The notes beneath the pieces are model-generated. The model had not been told where the DNA came from. It saw nothing but the letters and a program-made list of their open reading frames with translations, and ran no database searches. Source: Terriglobia bacterium (GTDB lineage: Bacteria > Acidobacteriota > Terriglobia > UBA7540). From it: DNA of 64,000 nt. The position numbers were made by a program, and so were the translations under genes. Location of the stretch: NCBI GenBank assembly GCA_035712365.1, contig DASTAW010000048.1, forward strand, positions 1-64,000. The letters run 5' to 3'. This document shows positions 23,987 through 34,427 of the stretch, in pieces. Each line of letters begins with the position of its first letter. The stretch's first letter is position 1.

Positions 23987-24753
23987 GAGATTTTCCTCTG
24001 AACTGGGGGCTTGCGGAGAAATTGCGCCGCCGCACGGTCCAGATACCAGTTCAAGCTCCCCGCACCCGGCTGGATTCCCTGGGCTGGAAACTGCTTCGGA
24101 TCGCGAGGTCCCTCGAGCACCCGGCGCAGAATTTCCGCCTTTTTGGCTCCCGAGACCAGAAACACAAGCTCACTGGCCGCGTTGAGGACAGGGTAAGTCA
24201 GCGTCATTCGGTACATCTGGAGCTTTTCGACGTAGTTCGGGCAAACCCATCGCCGGCTTTCATCGAGGGCCGCCGTCCCAGGAAAAAGCGAGGCTGTGTG
24301 CCCGTCCGGTCCCAATCCCATCAGCGCCAGATCGAAGCGGGGCAGCGCTCCTTCAGGCGGCTTCAGAACGCTGCGGACCTCCGCCTCGTATTCCGCGCTC
24401 GCCGCGTCGCGATCGTCCGATTCGGCTACCATGCGATGGAAGTTGTGGGCCGCGCCGGGCACCGGCCGCAGCAGCGTCTCGCGGATCATGCGGTAGTTAC
24501 TTTGGATGTCATCCGGCGGGACACATCGCTCGTCAACCTGGAACAGATGAACGCTGTCCCACTGGATGCGCTGGGAAAACTCCGGGTTCGCCAGCATCTC
24601 CAGAAGTGCGCGTCCCATTTCACCGCCGGAAAGCGCAATCGTGAACGCTCTTCCCTGCTGGACACGTTCCCGTGCGAGATCAGTGAAGTGCGCGGCCGCC
24701 GCCCGGCTCAGATCCTCCAGTCCCGGAAATATCTCGAGCTTCGCTTGGCTCAT
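23983..24753 (-). CDS. pgl: 6-phosphogluconolactonase
   Basis: 256 residues of the DevB/NagB-type fold, hydrolysing 6-phosphogluconolactone. Recognised stretches are 'FTIALSGGEMGRALLEML', 'HLFQVDERCVPPDDIQSNY', 'FDLALMGLGPDGHTASLFPG', 'ELVFLVSGAKKAEIL'. The phosphate-binding Ser-Gly-Gly and the catalytic region 'GPDGHTASLFPG' are intact. It sits 30 bases after opcA and overlaps rpe by four bases, so the three are very probably on one transcript with zwf. Confidence 0.95.
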   Translation of the reverse strand: MSQAKLEIFPGLEDLSRAAAAHFTDLARERVQQGRAFTIALSGGEMGRALLEMLANPEFSQRIQWDSVHLFQVDERCVPPDDIQSNYRMIRETLLRPVPGAAHNFHRMVAESDDRDAASAEYEAEVRSVLKPPEGALPRFDLALMGLGPDGHTASLFPGTAALDESRRWVCPNYVEKLQMYRMTLTYPVLNAASELVFLVSGAKKAEILRRVLEGPRDPKQFPAQGIQPGAGSLNWYLDRAAAQFLRKPPVQRKIS

Positions 24754-24783
24754 CTGCGCACCCCTGTCGTCAAGCGCCGAAGC

Positions 24784-25941
24784 TTACAAGTCGACCATCT
24801 GAACGATCAGGCTCAGGATTTCCTCATAAATTTTGTCCCGCGCCGGGAACTTGAGTTCTTCGTTGACCAATTCAACTTCGCCCATTGCCATCATCCGCAA
24901 GGTTCTTTCGAGCGGAGCGCGGCCCGGAATTTCCGCCCGGGTGTGAGCAATGCCTTCCGCCGTAGATTCGGACACCGAAAAGATTGCGGGAGGGTCGGAA
25001 CGTGTCTTCAATGTCACCTTGAAGGGGGTTGGTGGCTGGCTTGTCTCGTGGCGAACAATCCACTCCACGCGAACAGGGTTGTCTCCGCGCCGGAATTCAA
25101 CCACGCGGTTTGGACCGGCGCCTGGCGCAAGCCGTGTAACTGGCCGCCAGTCAAGACGGCTGGCCAGCCACGCCGTAAGAAGCAGCGCGTGGGCGATGGG
25201 GCTGCCTCTCTCACCGGGACCTGTTTCCCACTCGAATGATATGTCCGAAAGGTCCTGCAGACAGGAACCGGCCTCATCAGAATCAAAATTCTGAGCTACC
25301 AGTTCGCGGCACGGCGTAAGCCGGGCCCAGTTAAGATCGCTGAAGGCTATGCCGCCGGTGGCGTGGGACCGCTCTACCAGCCGCCCCAGTGTGGCCAGAT
25401 CGGTTTCCGGTTCCTCAAACCGGCCCGAGTCAACCAGCACCCGGTTCGTACGGCGGAGCACCTGATCAAGAAACGAAGGTGGCGCGAAGCGTCCCACCCG
25501 CCACCAGAGATACACGGGAAGTTCGGGGACAATCAGCGGGAGGACCACATTGTCCAGCCCATTCACCGCCCCACCCCGGGCCCGAACGTAAATCTGCTCG
25601 CAGCAAACCTGCCGCGCGCCCCAAGGGGGAAGATGACACTGGGCGGAAATCCACGCCGCCATGCCATCCGGGCGTTCCCTTGGTTCGGCCAGCAGCAGGA
25701 TCGCTCGGCACGGGTTCTGGGCGATGATGTGGCTGATCAGATCGACCGACTCGCGGGCTTCCTCCTCGTTCTCAACGAACGCAATAAGGGTCAACACGGA
25801 TGCCCGCATCACCGGGTGTTCTGTACCGGGATCATCTGCCGCAGCCCGCCATAGGGCAGATAATTCCTCTTCCAGCGTGGCCACGTTGGCCGGCTGGAGT
25901 TCGCCCGCCGTGAGCGACTTGAACTTTTTAGCTAACGGCAA
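24784..25941 (-). CDS. opcA: Glucose-6-phosphate dehydrogenase assembly protein OpcA
   Basis: 385 residues from TTG 25941. GGAGGAGG lies five bases before it; an alternative TTG at 26007 lacks a comparable site. OpcA binds and activates Zwf and is best known from cyanobacteria and actinobacteria. Family-like regions include 'VLTLIAFVENEEEARESVDL', 'GGAVNGLDNVVLPLIVPELP', 'LWWRVGRFAPPSF', 'GGIAFSDLNWARLTPCRELV'. It is placed between zwf and pgl, exactly where OpcA lies in actinobacterial operons. No catalytic residues are expected in this protein. Confidence 0.88.
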   Translation of the reverse strand: MPLAKKFKSLTAGELQPANVATLEEELSALWRAAADDPGTEHPVMRASVLTLIAFVENEEEARESVDLISHIIAQNPCRAILLLAEPRERPDGMAAWISAQCHLPPWGARQVCCEQIYVRARGGAVNGLDNVVLPLIVPELPVYLWWRVGRFAPPSFLDQVLRRTNRVLVDSGRFEEPETDLATLGRLVERSHATGGIAFSDLNWARLTPCRELVAQNFDSDEAGSCLQDLSDISFEWETGPGERGSPIAHALLLTAWLASRLDWRPVTRLAPGAGPNRVVEFRRGDNPVRVEWIVRHETSQPPTPFKVTLKTRSDPPAIFSVSESTAEGIAHTRAEIPGRAPLERTLRMMAMGEVELVNEELKFPARDKIYEEILSLIVQMVDL

Positions 25942-26007
25942 CGAATCCTCCTCCCGATGGGTCTCCGAAGGACAGGAAGGGCGACGCGCCACAGGCCTGC
26001 GGGCCAA

Positions 26008-27561
26008 TTAAAGCCGATGCCAGCGACGACCATCCCGATCGAGCAATCTGTCGGCGGCTTCTGGACCCCAACTTCCCGCCTCATACCTCTGCAAGCCCTT
26101 CTCGCCGTCCTCCCGCCAGCGCTCCAGCAGCGGGGACAATAGTTGCCAGGCCAATTCTACTGCGTCTTCACGATTGAAAAGGGTCTGGTCACCCAACATG
26201 CTGTCGAGCAGCAGCGTCTCGTAGGCACTGGGGGGTTCGCCCCCAAACGACTCGGCGTAGCGGAACTCCATTTTGACCGGGCGGATTTCCATCATCGGCG
26301 CCGGAAATTTGGCATTGAAATTAATGGAAATACCTTCGTTCGGCTGGATCCGCATGGCAAGCACGTTCTGGCCAACAGGATTGCTGGTTTTCCGCCCGAA
26401 AACCATGTGCGGGACCCGCCTGAACTGGACCACAATTTCCGAGACCCGCTTGGTTAGACGTTTGCCGGAGCGCACATAGAAGGGAACGTCGGCCCATCGC
26501 CAATTGTCGATAAACAATTTGAGCGCGGCAAAGGTTTCCGTCGTTGATTCTGGTGAGACCTTCGGCTCCTCGCGGTAGGCAGGAACCTTCTCGCCCCGGA
26601 TCCAGCCCTCGCCATATTGGCCGCGCACCACAAAATCGTCCAGGCGATCAAGATCAATGGGTCGCATCGAACGCATCACCTTGGCTTTTTCATCACGAAC
26701 TTCCACGGCGTCGAAAGACGACGGCGGTTCCATCGCCACAAGGCTCAAAACCGACATCACGTGGTTCTGGATCATGTCTCGCAACAAGCCGGCTTCCTCG
26801 TAATAGCGGCCCCGCCCCTCCACTCCGAGGTCCTCGGCAACTGTGATTTCAATGTGGTCGATGTAGCGCCGGTTCCAGATGGGCTCAAAGATGCCATTGG
26901 CAAAGCGGAAGACCAGCAGGTTCTGGACGGTTTCTTTGCCCAGGTAGTGATCGATGCGATAGACCTGCTGTTCCTTGAAAGCCGAATTCACAACGGTGGT
27001 GAGTTCGCGCGCGCTTTCAAGATCGTGGCCAAAAGGCTTTTCAATTACCACACGAGTCCAACTTTTTTCCGCATCTTCCGGGGCAGCCAGGCCGGTGGAT
27101 CCGAGATGGCCGATGATGACGGGGAAGGAACTGGGCGGGGTCGCCAGGTAGTACACGCGGTTCCCTCCGGTGCCCCTCTCATTGTCTAATTTCTCAAGCA
27201 GATCGCGGAGCGGGTTGTAGGCCTTGCTTTCACCAAAATTGTCCGTCAGGTAATAGATTGACTCCGTAAAGCTTCTGAGCGAGGCGTCATCCACAGACGA
27301 CGGCTGTTCGGAAAATTTGCGGACCGCGTCCGCCATGGTCTCCCGGAATTTTGCGTTGTCATAAGGCGTTTTCGCACACCCGATCACCGAAAAACCCTGC
27401 GGCAACAACCGCTCGCGGTGCAGATAGTAGAGCGCAGGAATCAGTTTACGGGCTGTGAGGTCGCCGGAAGCTCCGAAAATCACCATCGAGCAGGGGCTGG
27501 GAGTTTTTCGGATCCGCATGCCCACCCGCAACGGGTTTGCGGCAACAGATATGTCCGCCAT
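26008..27561 (-). CDS. zwf: Glucose-6-phosphate 1-dehydrogenase
   Basis: 517 residues. NAD(P) motif 'VIFGASGDLTARKLIPALY', the substrate and active-site signature 'RIDHYLGKETVQNLLVFRF' (catalytic His is in the related downstream motif), 'EITVAEDLGVEGRGRYYEE', 'QNHVMSVLSLVAMEPP', and 'FYVRSGKRLTKRVSEIVVQF'. It oxidises glucose 6-phosphate to 6-phosphogluconolactone, the entry step of the oxidative pentose-phosphate route. It is followed by opcA with 66 bases between the stop and the preferred opcA start. Full length for the family, with no missing key motif. Confidence 0.97.
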   Translation of the reverse strand: MADISVAANPLRVGMRIRKTPSPCSMVIFGASGDLTARKLIPALYYLHRERLLPQGFSVIGCAKTPYDNAKFRETMADAVRKFSEQPSSVDDASLRSFTESIYYLTDNFGESKAYNPLRDLLEKLDNERGTGGNRVYYLATPPSSFPVIIGHLGSTGLAAPEDAEKSWTRVVIEKPFGHDLESARELTTVVNSAFKEQQVYRIDHYLGKETVQNLLVFRFANGIFEPIWNRRYIDHIEITVAEDLGVEGRGRYYEEAGLLRDMIQNHVMSVLSLVAMEPPSSFDAVEVRDEKAKVMRSMRPIDLDRLDDFVVRGQYGEGWIRGEKVPAYREEPKVSPESTTETFAALKLFIDNWRWADVPFYVRSGKRLTKRVSEIVVQFRRVPHMVFGRKTSNPVGQNVLAMRIQPNEGISINFNAKFPAPMMEIRPVKMEFRYAESFGGEPPSAYETLLLDSMLGDQTLFNREDAVELAWQLLSPLLERWREDGEKGLQRYEAGSWGPEAADRLLDRDGRRWHRL

Positions 27562-27752
27562 AAAACGCTTCGTCCTTTCCGGACCGTGTGTGGTCCTTCA
27601 GGGCATAACGACAGCAATGTCTATGGTCTTCAGGTCTTCAGATTCGAAAATCCGCCACCCGGCATCTTTGCGCCAGGGCCATTGGACAAACTCCTGGCTG
27701 TCGAGCCTGCCCAGAGTACTCTGGGCGGGCTAATCGAGCCCCGGCGAAACTA

Positions 27753-28907
27753 TCAACCGGCTACGCGCGCGCTCCCGGTAAAAGTTTTTTTCTTTTGCTC
27801 GATGCTGGCCAGCAGTTTCCCGTAATCATTCGCAAATGCTTCGACGCCATTGTCCTCAAGCTGCTGGGTCACCGCATCCAGGTCGATGCCGACGTCCGGC
27901 AGCATCGAAATGACTTTGCGGGCGTCGTCAAGCCCCCGCTCGATGGTATCCGCCTCGGGCTTGCCGTGGTCGCGGTAGGCATCGATGGTCTGGCTGGGCA
28001 TAGTGTTCACAGTATCCCGGCCAATCAGTTCCTGGACGTAAAGGATGTCGCTGTATTTGGGATTCTTGGTGCTCGTCGAACCCCACAGCGCTCGCTGCAC
28101 GCGCGCGCCCTTTTGAGCCAGCGCCTCGAAGCGGGGTGTTAAGAAGATTTCCTTGTATTTCTGGTAGATCAGCTTGGTATTGGCCACCGCAACCTTGCCG
28201 AAAAGCCCTTCCAACTTCTGGCGCTCTTCCGGCGCTTTGGCAGCCGCCAGCTTTGCCTCCAACTGCTTGTCCAACAGCGAATCAATGCGGCTCACGAATA
28301 CGCTGGCCACGGATGCCAACCGGTCGATTGGTTGCCCCTGAGCCACGCGCTTCTCGAGCGCCTTCAGGTAGATTTTGGCAACCTCCGCGTAGCGGTCCAT
28401 GCCAAAGAGCAAAGTGATGTTGATGTTGATCCCTTCACCGATGGTCTGTTCGATGGCAGCCAGCCCTTCTTTCGTCCCCGGTATTTTGATCATCACGTTC
28501 GGACGGTTCACAGCACGGAACAGCCGCCGCGCCTCTTCAATGCTTCCCTGCGTATCGTGCGCAAGAAGGGGAGAAACTTCCAGGCTCACGTAACCGTCCA
28601 TTCCGTTGGTGCGTTCATAAACATCCCGAAACACGTCGGTGGCCTTCTGAATGTCTTCTATCGCCAGCCTCTGGAAAATCTGCGGCGCTCCAAGCCGCTC
28701 GCTGGCATACTGGCTGATGCTCTCGTCATAATCATCGCTGCCGGCAATGGCCTTTTCAAAAATGCTCGGGTTCGACGTAACTCCCAGCAACCCATCGTCG
28801 TCGATTCGTCTTTTCAATTCGCCGGAAAGGATTTCCTTACGGCTAATGTAATCATGCCAGACGCTCTGGCCGTACTTTTGCAGTTCCTTCAAAGGATTCT
28901 CGCTCAT
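27753..28907 (-). CDS. tal: Transaldolase (long, actinobacterial/cyanobacterial type)
   Basis: 384 residues from the ATG at 28907, with GAGGAACC upstream. 'GVTSNPSIFEKAI' is the family's first signature, 'GYVSLEVSPLLAHDTQGSI' follows, and the Schiff-base Lys lies in 'VMIKIPGTKEGLAAIE'; 'ININITLLFGMDRY' and 'VASVFVSRID' complete the barrel. It transfers a dihydroxyacetone unit between sugar phosphates. Its length and motifs match the transaldolases that occur in tkt-tal-zwf-opcA clusters rather than short MipB/TalC proteins. A 191-base gap separates it from zwf. Confidence 0.95.
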   Translation of the reverse strand: MSENPLKELQKYGQSVWHDYISRKEILSGELKRRIDDDGLLGVTSNPSIFEKAIAGSDDYDESISQYASERLGAPQIFQRLAIEDIQKATDVFRDVYERTNGMDGYVSLEVSPLLAHDTQGSIEEARRLFRAVNRPNVMIKIPGTKEGLAAIEQTIGEGININITLLFGMDRYAEVAKIYLKALEKRVAQGQPIDRLASVASVFVSRIDSLLDKQLEAKLAAAKAPEERQKLEGLFGKVAVANTKLIYQKYKEIFLTPRFEALAQKGARVQRALWGSTSTKNPKYSDILYVQELIGRDTVNTMPSQTIDAYRDHGKPEADTIERGLDDARKVISMLPDVGIDLDAVTQQLEDNGVEAFANDYGKLLASIEQKKKTFTGSARVAG

Positions 28908-29101
28908 CGATTGGTTCCTCCTCTTGATGATTCCATCCGGCAATGCCGCACACGCGACATCTGCTGCTCCCAGCGTAACCCACCTTCACGCCCACGGGCC
29001 AACAGGGGCTAATCCAGTAAGTCCGAGACACGCTGCCAGCCCCCCGGAAGCGGCAACAGAAAATAAGATGGGGCCGTTATGAAACCGCTCTCGCTAGCCA
29101 C

Positions 29102-31150
29102 TCAACGGCCCAGGAGCTCGTGGGCCCGCCGAACGATGTTGTCCGCCGTAAAACCAAACTTTTCCGCCAACACCTTGTAGGGCGCGGAAGCGCCGAAGCG
29201 CGACATGCCAATCACACCGCCGTTGAGACCGATGTATCTCTCCCAACCAAACGGGGCCGCCGCCTCGACAGCCAGCCGGGCCGTGACAAGAGGCGGCAGG
29301 ACCTCATCTTTGTAAGACTGGCTCTGCTTTTCAAACAGGTCCCATGACGGCATGCTGACCACGCGGGCGCCAATGCCTTCGGCGATCAGTTTCTCGTATG
29401 CCTCCAGCGCCACTGAAACTTCCGACCCCGAGGCGATCAGGATCACATCCGCCCGCTTGCCCTGGGAATCCGCAAGGATGTAAGCTCCCGCGGCCACCCC
29501 TTCGGCGCTAGCGTACTTTTCGCGGTCGATCACCGGAAGTTTTTGCCGGGTCAGCACCAGGGCCACGGGGCCGCCCTTCCGTTCAATCGCCAATCGCCAC
29601 GCTACCGCAGTCTCATTCGCATCCGCAGGCCGGATCAGCGACAGGTTCGGAATGGCGCGCAGCGATGGGATCTGCTCGATGGGTTGGTGGGTGGGCCCAT
29701 CCTCGCCCAGGAAAATACTGTCATGGGTGTAAACAAAAATTGAATGAATTCCCATCAATGCTGCCAGCCGGAGCGTAGGCCGCATATAGTCCGAGAAAAT
29801 CAGGAACGTCGCCCCATACGGAATCAGCCCGCTCAGTGCCATTCCATTGAGCGCGGAACCCATGGCATGCTCTCGTACCCCGAAAGTAAAATTGCGTGCG
29901 CCGTAGTCGCCTTTCTTGAAATATCCGGCATTCTTGATCAGCGTGTCGGTGGAGGGAGAAAGGTCCGCCGAGCCGCCGATTAGCATAGGCAGCTCCGCAG
30001 CAATTGCATTCAGCACGGCCCCGGAGGCCTGCCGCGTGGCGAGCGGCCCGTTGGAGGGTTTGAAAGCCGGAAGCTTTGATTTCCATGTCTCCGACCGTTC
30101 CCCGCGCACATAGCGGTCCCACTCGGCGGCAAGATCAGGGAAAGCCTTCCGAAAGGCGTTCAGGCGTTCCTGCCATTCGGTCTCGGCTTTCTCGCCCCGC
30201 TCAATGGCGTTACGGAAATGAGCAAGGACATCATCGGGAATATAAAATTTCGGCTCCAACGGTATCCCGAGGAACTCCTTGGAAAGCTTGACTTCTTCTT
30301 CGCCCAACGGCGACCCATGAGCCCCTGCCGTGTCGTGCTTGTTCGGACTTCCGTAAGCAATGTGGGTCCGCACCATGATGATCGACGGCCGCTCCGTTTC
30401 GGCCTCCGCAGCCTTGAGCGCCGCGTCAATCGCTTCCAGGTCGTTGCCGTCATCGATTGTCTGTACGAACCATCCATAGGCTTCAAAGCGTTCTGCGCGG
30501 TTTTCGGTAAAGGCCAGCTCCGTAGACCCTTCGATGGAGATGTGGTTGTCGTCGTACAGGTAGATGAGGTTGCTCAACCCCAGGTGACCAGCCAGGGAAG
30601 CTGCTTCGGATGCCACCCCTTCCATCAGATCACCATCGCTGACGATGGCATAAATCTTGTAATTGATCAGTTCGTGTCCCGGGCGGTTAAAATGCGCTGC
30701 AAGGTATTTTTGAGCAATTGCCATACCGACGCCGTTTCCGAATCCCTGTCCCAACGGCCCGGTGGTGGTTTCAATTCCCCTGTCCAGGTTGTACTCCGGG
30801 TGCCCCGGCGTCTCGCTGCCCCACTGCCGGAACTGCTTGAGTTCGTCCAGCGGCATGTCATACCCGGTCAAATGGAGAAGGCTGTAAAGCAGTATGCATC
30901 CATGCCCCGCTGAAAGGATGAAGCGGTCACGGTTGGGCCAACGAGGTTTCAGCGGATCGTACCGCAGGTAACGTGTCCACAGCACATACGCCATCGGCGC
31001 CGCGCCCATGGGCATCCCAGGATGGCCGGAATTCGCCTTCTGGACGGCATCCATGGCCAGACCGCGAATAGTGTTGATGCAAAGCAGGTCAAGCTCTGCT
31101 TCGCTCCGGCTGTCCTTTGAAGTTTGAGCTGCTGATGAATGTCCGTCCAA
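29102..31150 (-). CDS. tkt: Transketolase
   Basis: About 682 residues from TTG 31150, preceded by AGGAG. A longer frame opens at 31237 but without a ribosome-binding site and with an unusual N-terminus. ThDP-enzyme features: '[19 protein letters not shown]', '[19 protein letters not shown]', '[16 protein letters not shown]', the ThDP-magnesium motif '[19 protein letters not shown]...DDNHI', then '[17 protein letters not shown]' carrying the conserved catalytic Glu, and '[16 protein letters not shown]'. It exchanges two-carbon ketol units in the non-oxidative pentose-phosphate branch. It is the first gene of the minus-strand pentose-phosphate series. Confidence 0.96.
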   Translation of the reverse strand: MDGHSSAAQTSKDSRSEAELDLLCINTIRGLAMDAVQKANSGHPGMPMGAAPMAYVLWTRYLRYDPLKPRWPNRDRFILSAGHGCILLYSLLHLTGYDMPLDELKQFRQWGSETPGHPEYNLDRGIETTTGPLGQGFGNGVGMAIAQKYLAAHFNRPGHELINYKIYAIVSDGDLMEGVASEAASLAGHLGLSNLIYLYDDNHISIEGSTELAFTENRAERFEAYGWFVQTIDDGNDLEAIDAALKAAEAETERPSIIMVRTHIAYGSPNKHDTAGAHGSPLGEEEVKLSKEFLGIPLEPKFYIPDDVLAHFRNAIERGEKAETEWQERLNAFRKAFPDLAAEWDRYVRGERSETWKSKLPAFKPSNGPLATRQASGAVLNAIAAELPMLIGGSADLSPSTDTLIKNAGYFKKGDYGARNFTFGVREHAMGSALNGMALSGLIPYGATFLIFSDYMRPTLRLAALMGIHSIFVYTHDSIFLGEDGPTHQPIEQIPSLRAIPNLSLIRPADANETAVAWRLAIERKGGPVALVLTRQKLPVIDREKYASAEGVAAGAYILADSQGKRADVILIASGSEVSVALEAYEKLIAEGIGARVVSMPSWDLFEKQSQSYKDEVLPPLVTARLAVEAAAPFGWERYIGLNGGVIGMSRFGASAPYKVLAEKFGFTADNIVRRAHELLGR

Positions 31151-31263
31151 AGCAATTCGCTCCTGTTCTGGATTTGCGCACTGGCGAACTGGAGATCCTT
31201 GACGAGCGGAGCGCGCATGCCACTCGAACAATCCCATTTAACTTAGATGCGCGAGGGACCGGG

Positions 31264-31291
31264 TTGTAACGTCCGAGAGGTGTATTATATT
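31264..31291. promoter_or_regulatory. Divergent promoter region between tkt and gnd
   Basis: On the plus strand TTGTAA (31264-31269) and TATATT (31286-31291) are 16 bases apart. On the minus strand the same AT-rich patch reads TATAAT. The -10 elements of the two directions therefore overlap, so tkt and gnd expression could compete or be co-controlled. Confidence 0.4.
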
Positions 31292-31397
31292 CCTTTTGCG
31301 GGACGAAAGCGCAGATCACAATGAAAACAGCGGCCTGGATCCGCCGATACCCTGAAAACTGCTCTGCATGGAGGGGATTCGAACGAAGGAGGCGACG

Positions 31398-32804
31398 ATG
31401 GTCAAGAGGCACCTTGGAGTGATGGGAATGGGAGTGATGGGCAAGAATCTTGCCCTCAACGCGGAGAGCAAAGGCTTCTCGGCAGCCGGTTTCGATATCG
31501 ATCAGGGAAAAGTCCAGAAAGTTGCCGAAGCTGTGGCGGGCAAGCAGATCACGGTGACGAGTTCCCTCAAGGATTTTGTGGCGGCGCTCGAAAAGCCGCG
31601 GCGCATTTTGATGATGGTCCCGGCTGGCAAGGCAGTAGACGCCGCTCTCAATGATCTGAAGCCCAATCTCGAGAAGGAAGACATCGTCATCGATGGCGGC
31701 AACTCCTACTTTAAAGACACCGAGCGCCGCGGGCAGGAGTTGGAGCAATCGGGATTGCGATTCTTTGGAATGGGCGTGAGCGGCGGCGAGGAAGGCGCGC
31801 TCCATGGGCCGTCTCTGATGCCGGGCGGACACGAAGATTCCTACCGGCACCTTGAGCCTATGCTCACCCAAATGGCGGCGCAGACTAAGGACGGCCCATG
31901 CGTCACATACCTTGGGCCCCGCGGCGCCGGCCATTACGTCAAGATGGTCCACAATGGCATTGAGTACGGCATCCTGCAGATCATCTGTGAAACGTATGAC
32001 ATCTTCAAGAATGTGCTTCGGTTTACAACCCCGGAAATTCACGACATCTTTGACGAATGGAACGCCTCCGATCTCAATTCCTACCTGCTGGAAATCACCA
32101 CGCTGGTTCTGGGCAAAAAAGATGACGAAACCGGCCAGCCGCTCGTCGACCTGATCGTCGATGAGGCCCAGCAGAAAGGCACCGGGAAGTGGACAGCTCA
32201 GGATGCCATGGACCTGGGCGTGGCGGTGCCGACACTGACTTACGCCGTGGAGGCGCGCATCCTCTCCGGACAGAAAAAAGAACGCGTCGCCGCGTCGAAC
32301 ATCCTGAGCGGGCCGAAAGAAGTCTTCTCAGGCGACCTCACGGTATTCTTGAACCACATGCGGGAAGCCTATCGGGTAGCGGTGATGGTCTGCTACGCCC
32401 AGGGTTTTGAGCAGCTTCGGGTGGCCTCTCAGGAATATCAGTACAACCTCAACTATGCGGAAATCGCCCGCATCTGGAAAGGCGGCTGCATTATCCGCGC
32501 CAAGATGCTCGACCACATCCAGCAGTCCTTTGCCATGGATTCGGCTCTGCCAAACCTGATGCTGGCACCGACCTTCAGCTCAACCATCAACAAATCCTCG
32601 GTGGCGCTGCGGGACGTCGTGAAGGAGTCAACTCATGTCGGTACGCCGTGCGTGGCCTTTTCAACGTCTCTCGGTTACATCGACAGCTATCGGCAGGAAC
32701 GCCTTCCGGCAAACCTGCTGCAGGCACTGCGTGATTGCTTTGGCGCACACACTTATCATCGCACGGATAAAGAAGGTGTGTTCCACACGGAGTGGACAAA
32801 GTAA
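31398..32804 (+). CDS. gnd: 6-phosphogluconate dehydrogenase (decarboxylating)
   Basis: 468 residues from the ATG at 31398 with AAGGAGG upstream, the normal length for the family. N-terminal NADP motif 'LGVMGMGVMGKNLALNAESK', 'MMVPAGKAVDAAL', 'DIVIDGGNSYFKDTERRG', then the family signature 'GVSGGEEGALHGPSLMPGG' and the catalytic Lys/Asn in 'HYVKMVHNGIEYG'. It converts 6-phosphogluconate to ribulose 5-phosphate, carbon dioxide and NADPH. It is transcribed away from the tkt-to-rpe series, so the oxidative pathway is complete within this locus. Confidence 0.97.
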   Translation: MVKRHLGVMGMGVMGKNLALNAESKGFSAAGFDIDQGKVQKVAEAVAGKQITVTSSLKDFVAALEKPRRILMMVPAGKAVDAALNDLKPNLEKEDIVIDGGNSYFKDTERRGQELEQSGLRFFGMGVSGGEEGALHGPSLMPGGHEDSYRHLEPMLTQMAAQTKDGPCVTYLGPRGAGHYVKMVHNGIEYGILQIICETYDIFKNVLRFTTPEIHDIFDEWNASDLNSYLLEITTLVLGKKDDETGQPLVDLIVDEAQQKGTGKWTAQDAMDLGVAVPTLTYAVEARILSGQKKERVAASNILSGPKEVFSGDLTVFLNHMREAYRVAVMVCYAQGFEQLRVASQEYQYNLNYAEIARIWKGGCIIRAKMLDHIQQSFAMDSALPNLMLAPTFSSTINKSSVALRDVVKESTHVGTPCVAFSTSLGYIDSYRQERLPANLLQALRDCFGAHTYHRTDKEGVFHTEWTK

Positions 32805-32903
32805 GCGTCAATGCCAAGCGGTTTCCAGTGCCTTGGGCATTCCGAAGACCAGCTTTTTGGAAGTTCGCATCACCCGGAAAAGGCAGGGAAAAGAACAAAG
32901 AAG

Positions 32904-34403
32904 ATGAGCACCTCGGGAGTCACAGGCGGCATGGCAACCCGTGAACTGCAACTCTACATCAATGGCGAGTGGCAGCGGTCAAAAACCGTTGACTATCAGG
33001 ACGTGACAAATCCGGCAACGGGCGACGTGCTCGGACGGGTGCCGCTCGCCACCCGCGAAGACATCAATTGCGCCGTGCGCGCCGCCAGCCAGGCATTCCC
33101 TGATTGGCGCCGGACCCCGCCCGAAAACCGCATCCAGTATCTCTTCAAACTTAAGCAGATTCTTGAGGACCACTTTGAAGAGATCGCCCGGACCATCACC
33201 ATCGAAAACGGAAAGACTCTGGCGGAATCGCGCGGCGAACTTCGGCGCGCCGTCGAAAACGTTGAAGTGGCATGCGGAATCCCTTCGCTGATGCAGGGCT
33301 ACAACCTGGAAGACGTGGCGCAAGGAATTGATGAAACCATGATCCGCCAGCCGCTGGGCGTGGTGGCTGCGATCACGCCCTTCAATTTTCCGGCAATGAT
33401 TCCCTTCTGGTTCCTGCCTTATGCCCTGGCATGCGGCAACACTTTTATCCTGAAGCCGTCCGAACGGGTGCCGCTATCAAGCGCCTTTCTGTTCGAGCTG
33501 ATGGACCAATTGAAGCTTCCCCCCGGCGTCCTCAATCTGGTTCACGGCGCCAAAATCGCGGTTGACGCCCTGCTCGAACATCCCGACGTCCGCGCCATCA
33601 GCTTTGTGGGCTCAACGCCAGTGGCCAAGTATGTCTACGCCCAGGCGGCGGCCCACGGCAAGCGTGTGCAATGCCAGGGCGGAGCCAAGAACCCCGTGCT
33701 GGTTCTGCCGGACGCCGACATGGACGCCGCAACTCGGATTACCTGTGACAGCGCGTTCGGGTGCGCCGGCCAGCGATGCCTGGCGGTTTCTGTTGCGGTC
33801 ACGGTGGGCGAAGCGCGGGAAAGGTTTACGCAAAGCATCACGGACGCCGCGAGCTCAATTCGCGTTGGCAACGGTCTGCAGGAAGATGTGCAAATGGGGC
33901 CGGTGATCACGCCGGAGAGCAAGGCGCGAATCCAAAGCTTCATTTCCAAAGGCGTGGACGACGGCGCCAAAGTGCTGCTGGACGGCCGCAACGACTCCAT
34001 TGCGAATGGTAAAGGCAATTTCCTCAGGCCCACTCTGCTGGAGGATGTGCCGCCCGCAAGTGTGGTAGCCCAGAACGAAATTTTTGGACCCGTGCTCAGC
34101 GTAAACCACGTCAAGACCCTGGACGAGGGGATTGAATTCCTCGGCCGCAATCCTTATGGCAACCAGGCTTCGATTTTCACCACCAGTGGGGCCGCCGCGC
34201 GCCGGTTCCGGTATGAGGTCCCGGTCGGCAACCTCGGGATAAACATCGGCGTGGCCGCGCCCATGGCCTATTTCCCTTTCAGCGGTTGGAAAGACAGCTT
34301 CTTCGGCGTGCTGCACGCTCAGGGCCGTGACGCCGTCCAGTTCTATACACAAGAGAAGGTCGTCATCGAACGCTGGCCGAAGGAGTGGTCGCGCAAATTC
34401 TAA
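32904..34403 (+). CDS. mmsA: Methylmalonate-semialdehyde dehydrogenase (CoA-acylating)
   Basis: 499 residues from the ATG at 32904. It is an aldehyde dehydrogenase with catalytic Cys292 in '[10 protein letters not shown]'. Where most family members have the general-base Glu in 'ELGGK', this one reads '[19 protein letters not shown]', characteristic of the CoA-acylating methylmalonate/malonate-semialdehyde group. '[20 protein letters not shown]' and '[18 protein letters not shown]' also fit that group. It would form propionyl- or acetyl-CoA from valine, beta-alanine, pyrimidine or inositol breakdown. The following class III aminotransferase gene supports the amino-acid or pyrimidine route. Confidence 0.9.
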   Translation: MSTSGVTGGMATRELQLYINGEWQRSKTVDYQDVTNPATGDVLGRVPLATREDINCAVRAASQAFPDWRRTPPENRIQYLFKLKQILEDHFEEIARTITIENGKTLAESRGELRRAVENVEVACGIPSLMQGYNLEDVAQGIDETMIRQPLGVVAAITPFNFPAMIPFWFLPYALACGNTFILKPSERVPLSSAFLFELMDQLKLPPGVLNLVHGAKIAVDALLEHPDVRAISFVGSTPVAKYVYAQAAAHGKRVQCQGGAKNPVLVLPDADMDAATRITCDSAFGCAGQRCLAVSVAVTVGEARERFTQSITDAASSIRVGNGLQEDVQMGPVITPESKARIQSFISKGVDDGAKVLLDGRNDSIANGKGNFLRPTLLEDVPPASVVAQNEIFGPVLSVNHVKTLDEGIEFLGRNPYGNQASIFTTSGAAARRFRYEVPVGNLGINIGVAAPMAYFPFSGWKDSFFGVLHAQGRDAVQFYTQEKVVIERWPKEWSRKF

Positions 34404-34427
34404 TCTCGCCCGCAGCAGCTCTGCCGC

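Noticed and set aside
24022-25239. 405-codon plus-strand frame
   Set aside because: It is antisense to pgl and opcA, which have recognised motifs and ribosome-binding sites. The translated product is Arg-rich and featureless.
31368-31386. tRNA T-arm-like string GGGGATTCGAAC
   Set aside because: No anticodon arm, D-arm or acceptor pairing exists around it on either strand; it is part of the gnd leader.
31089-32042. 317-codon minus-strand frame
   Set aside because: It overlaps gnd in antisense and has no plausible start or domain.
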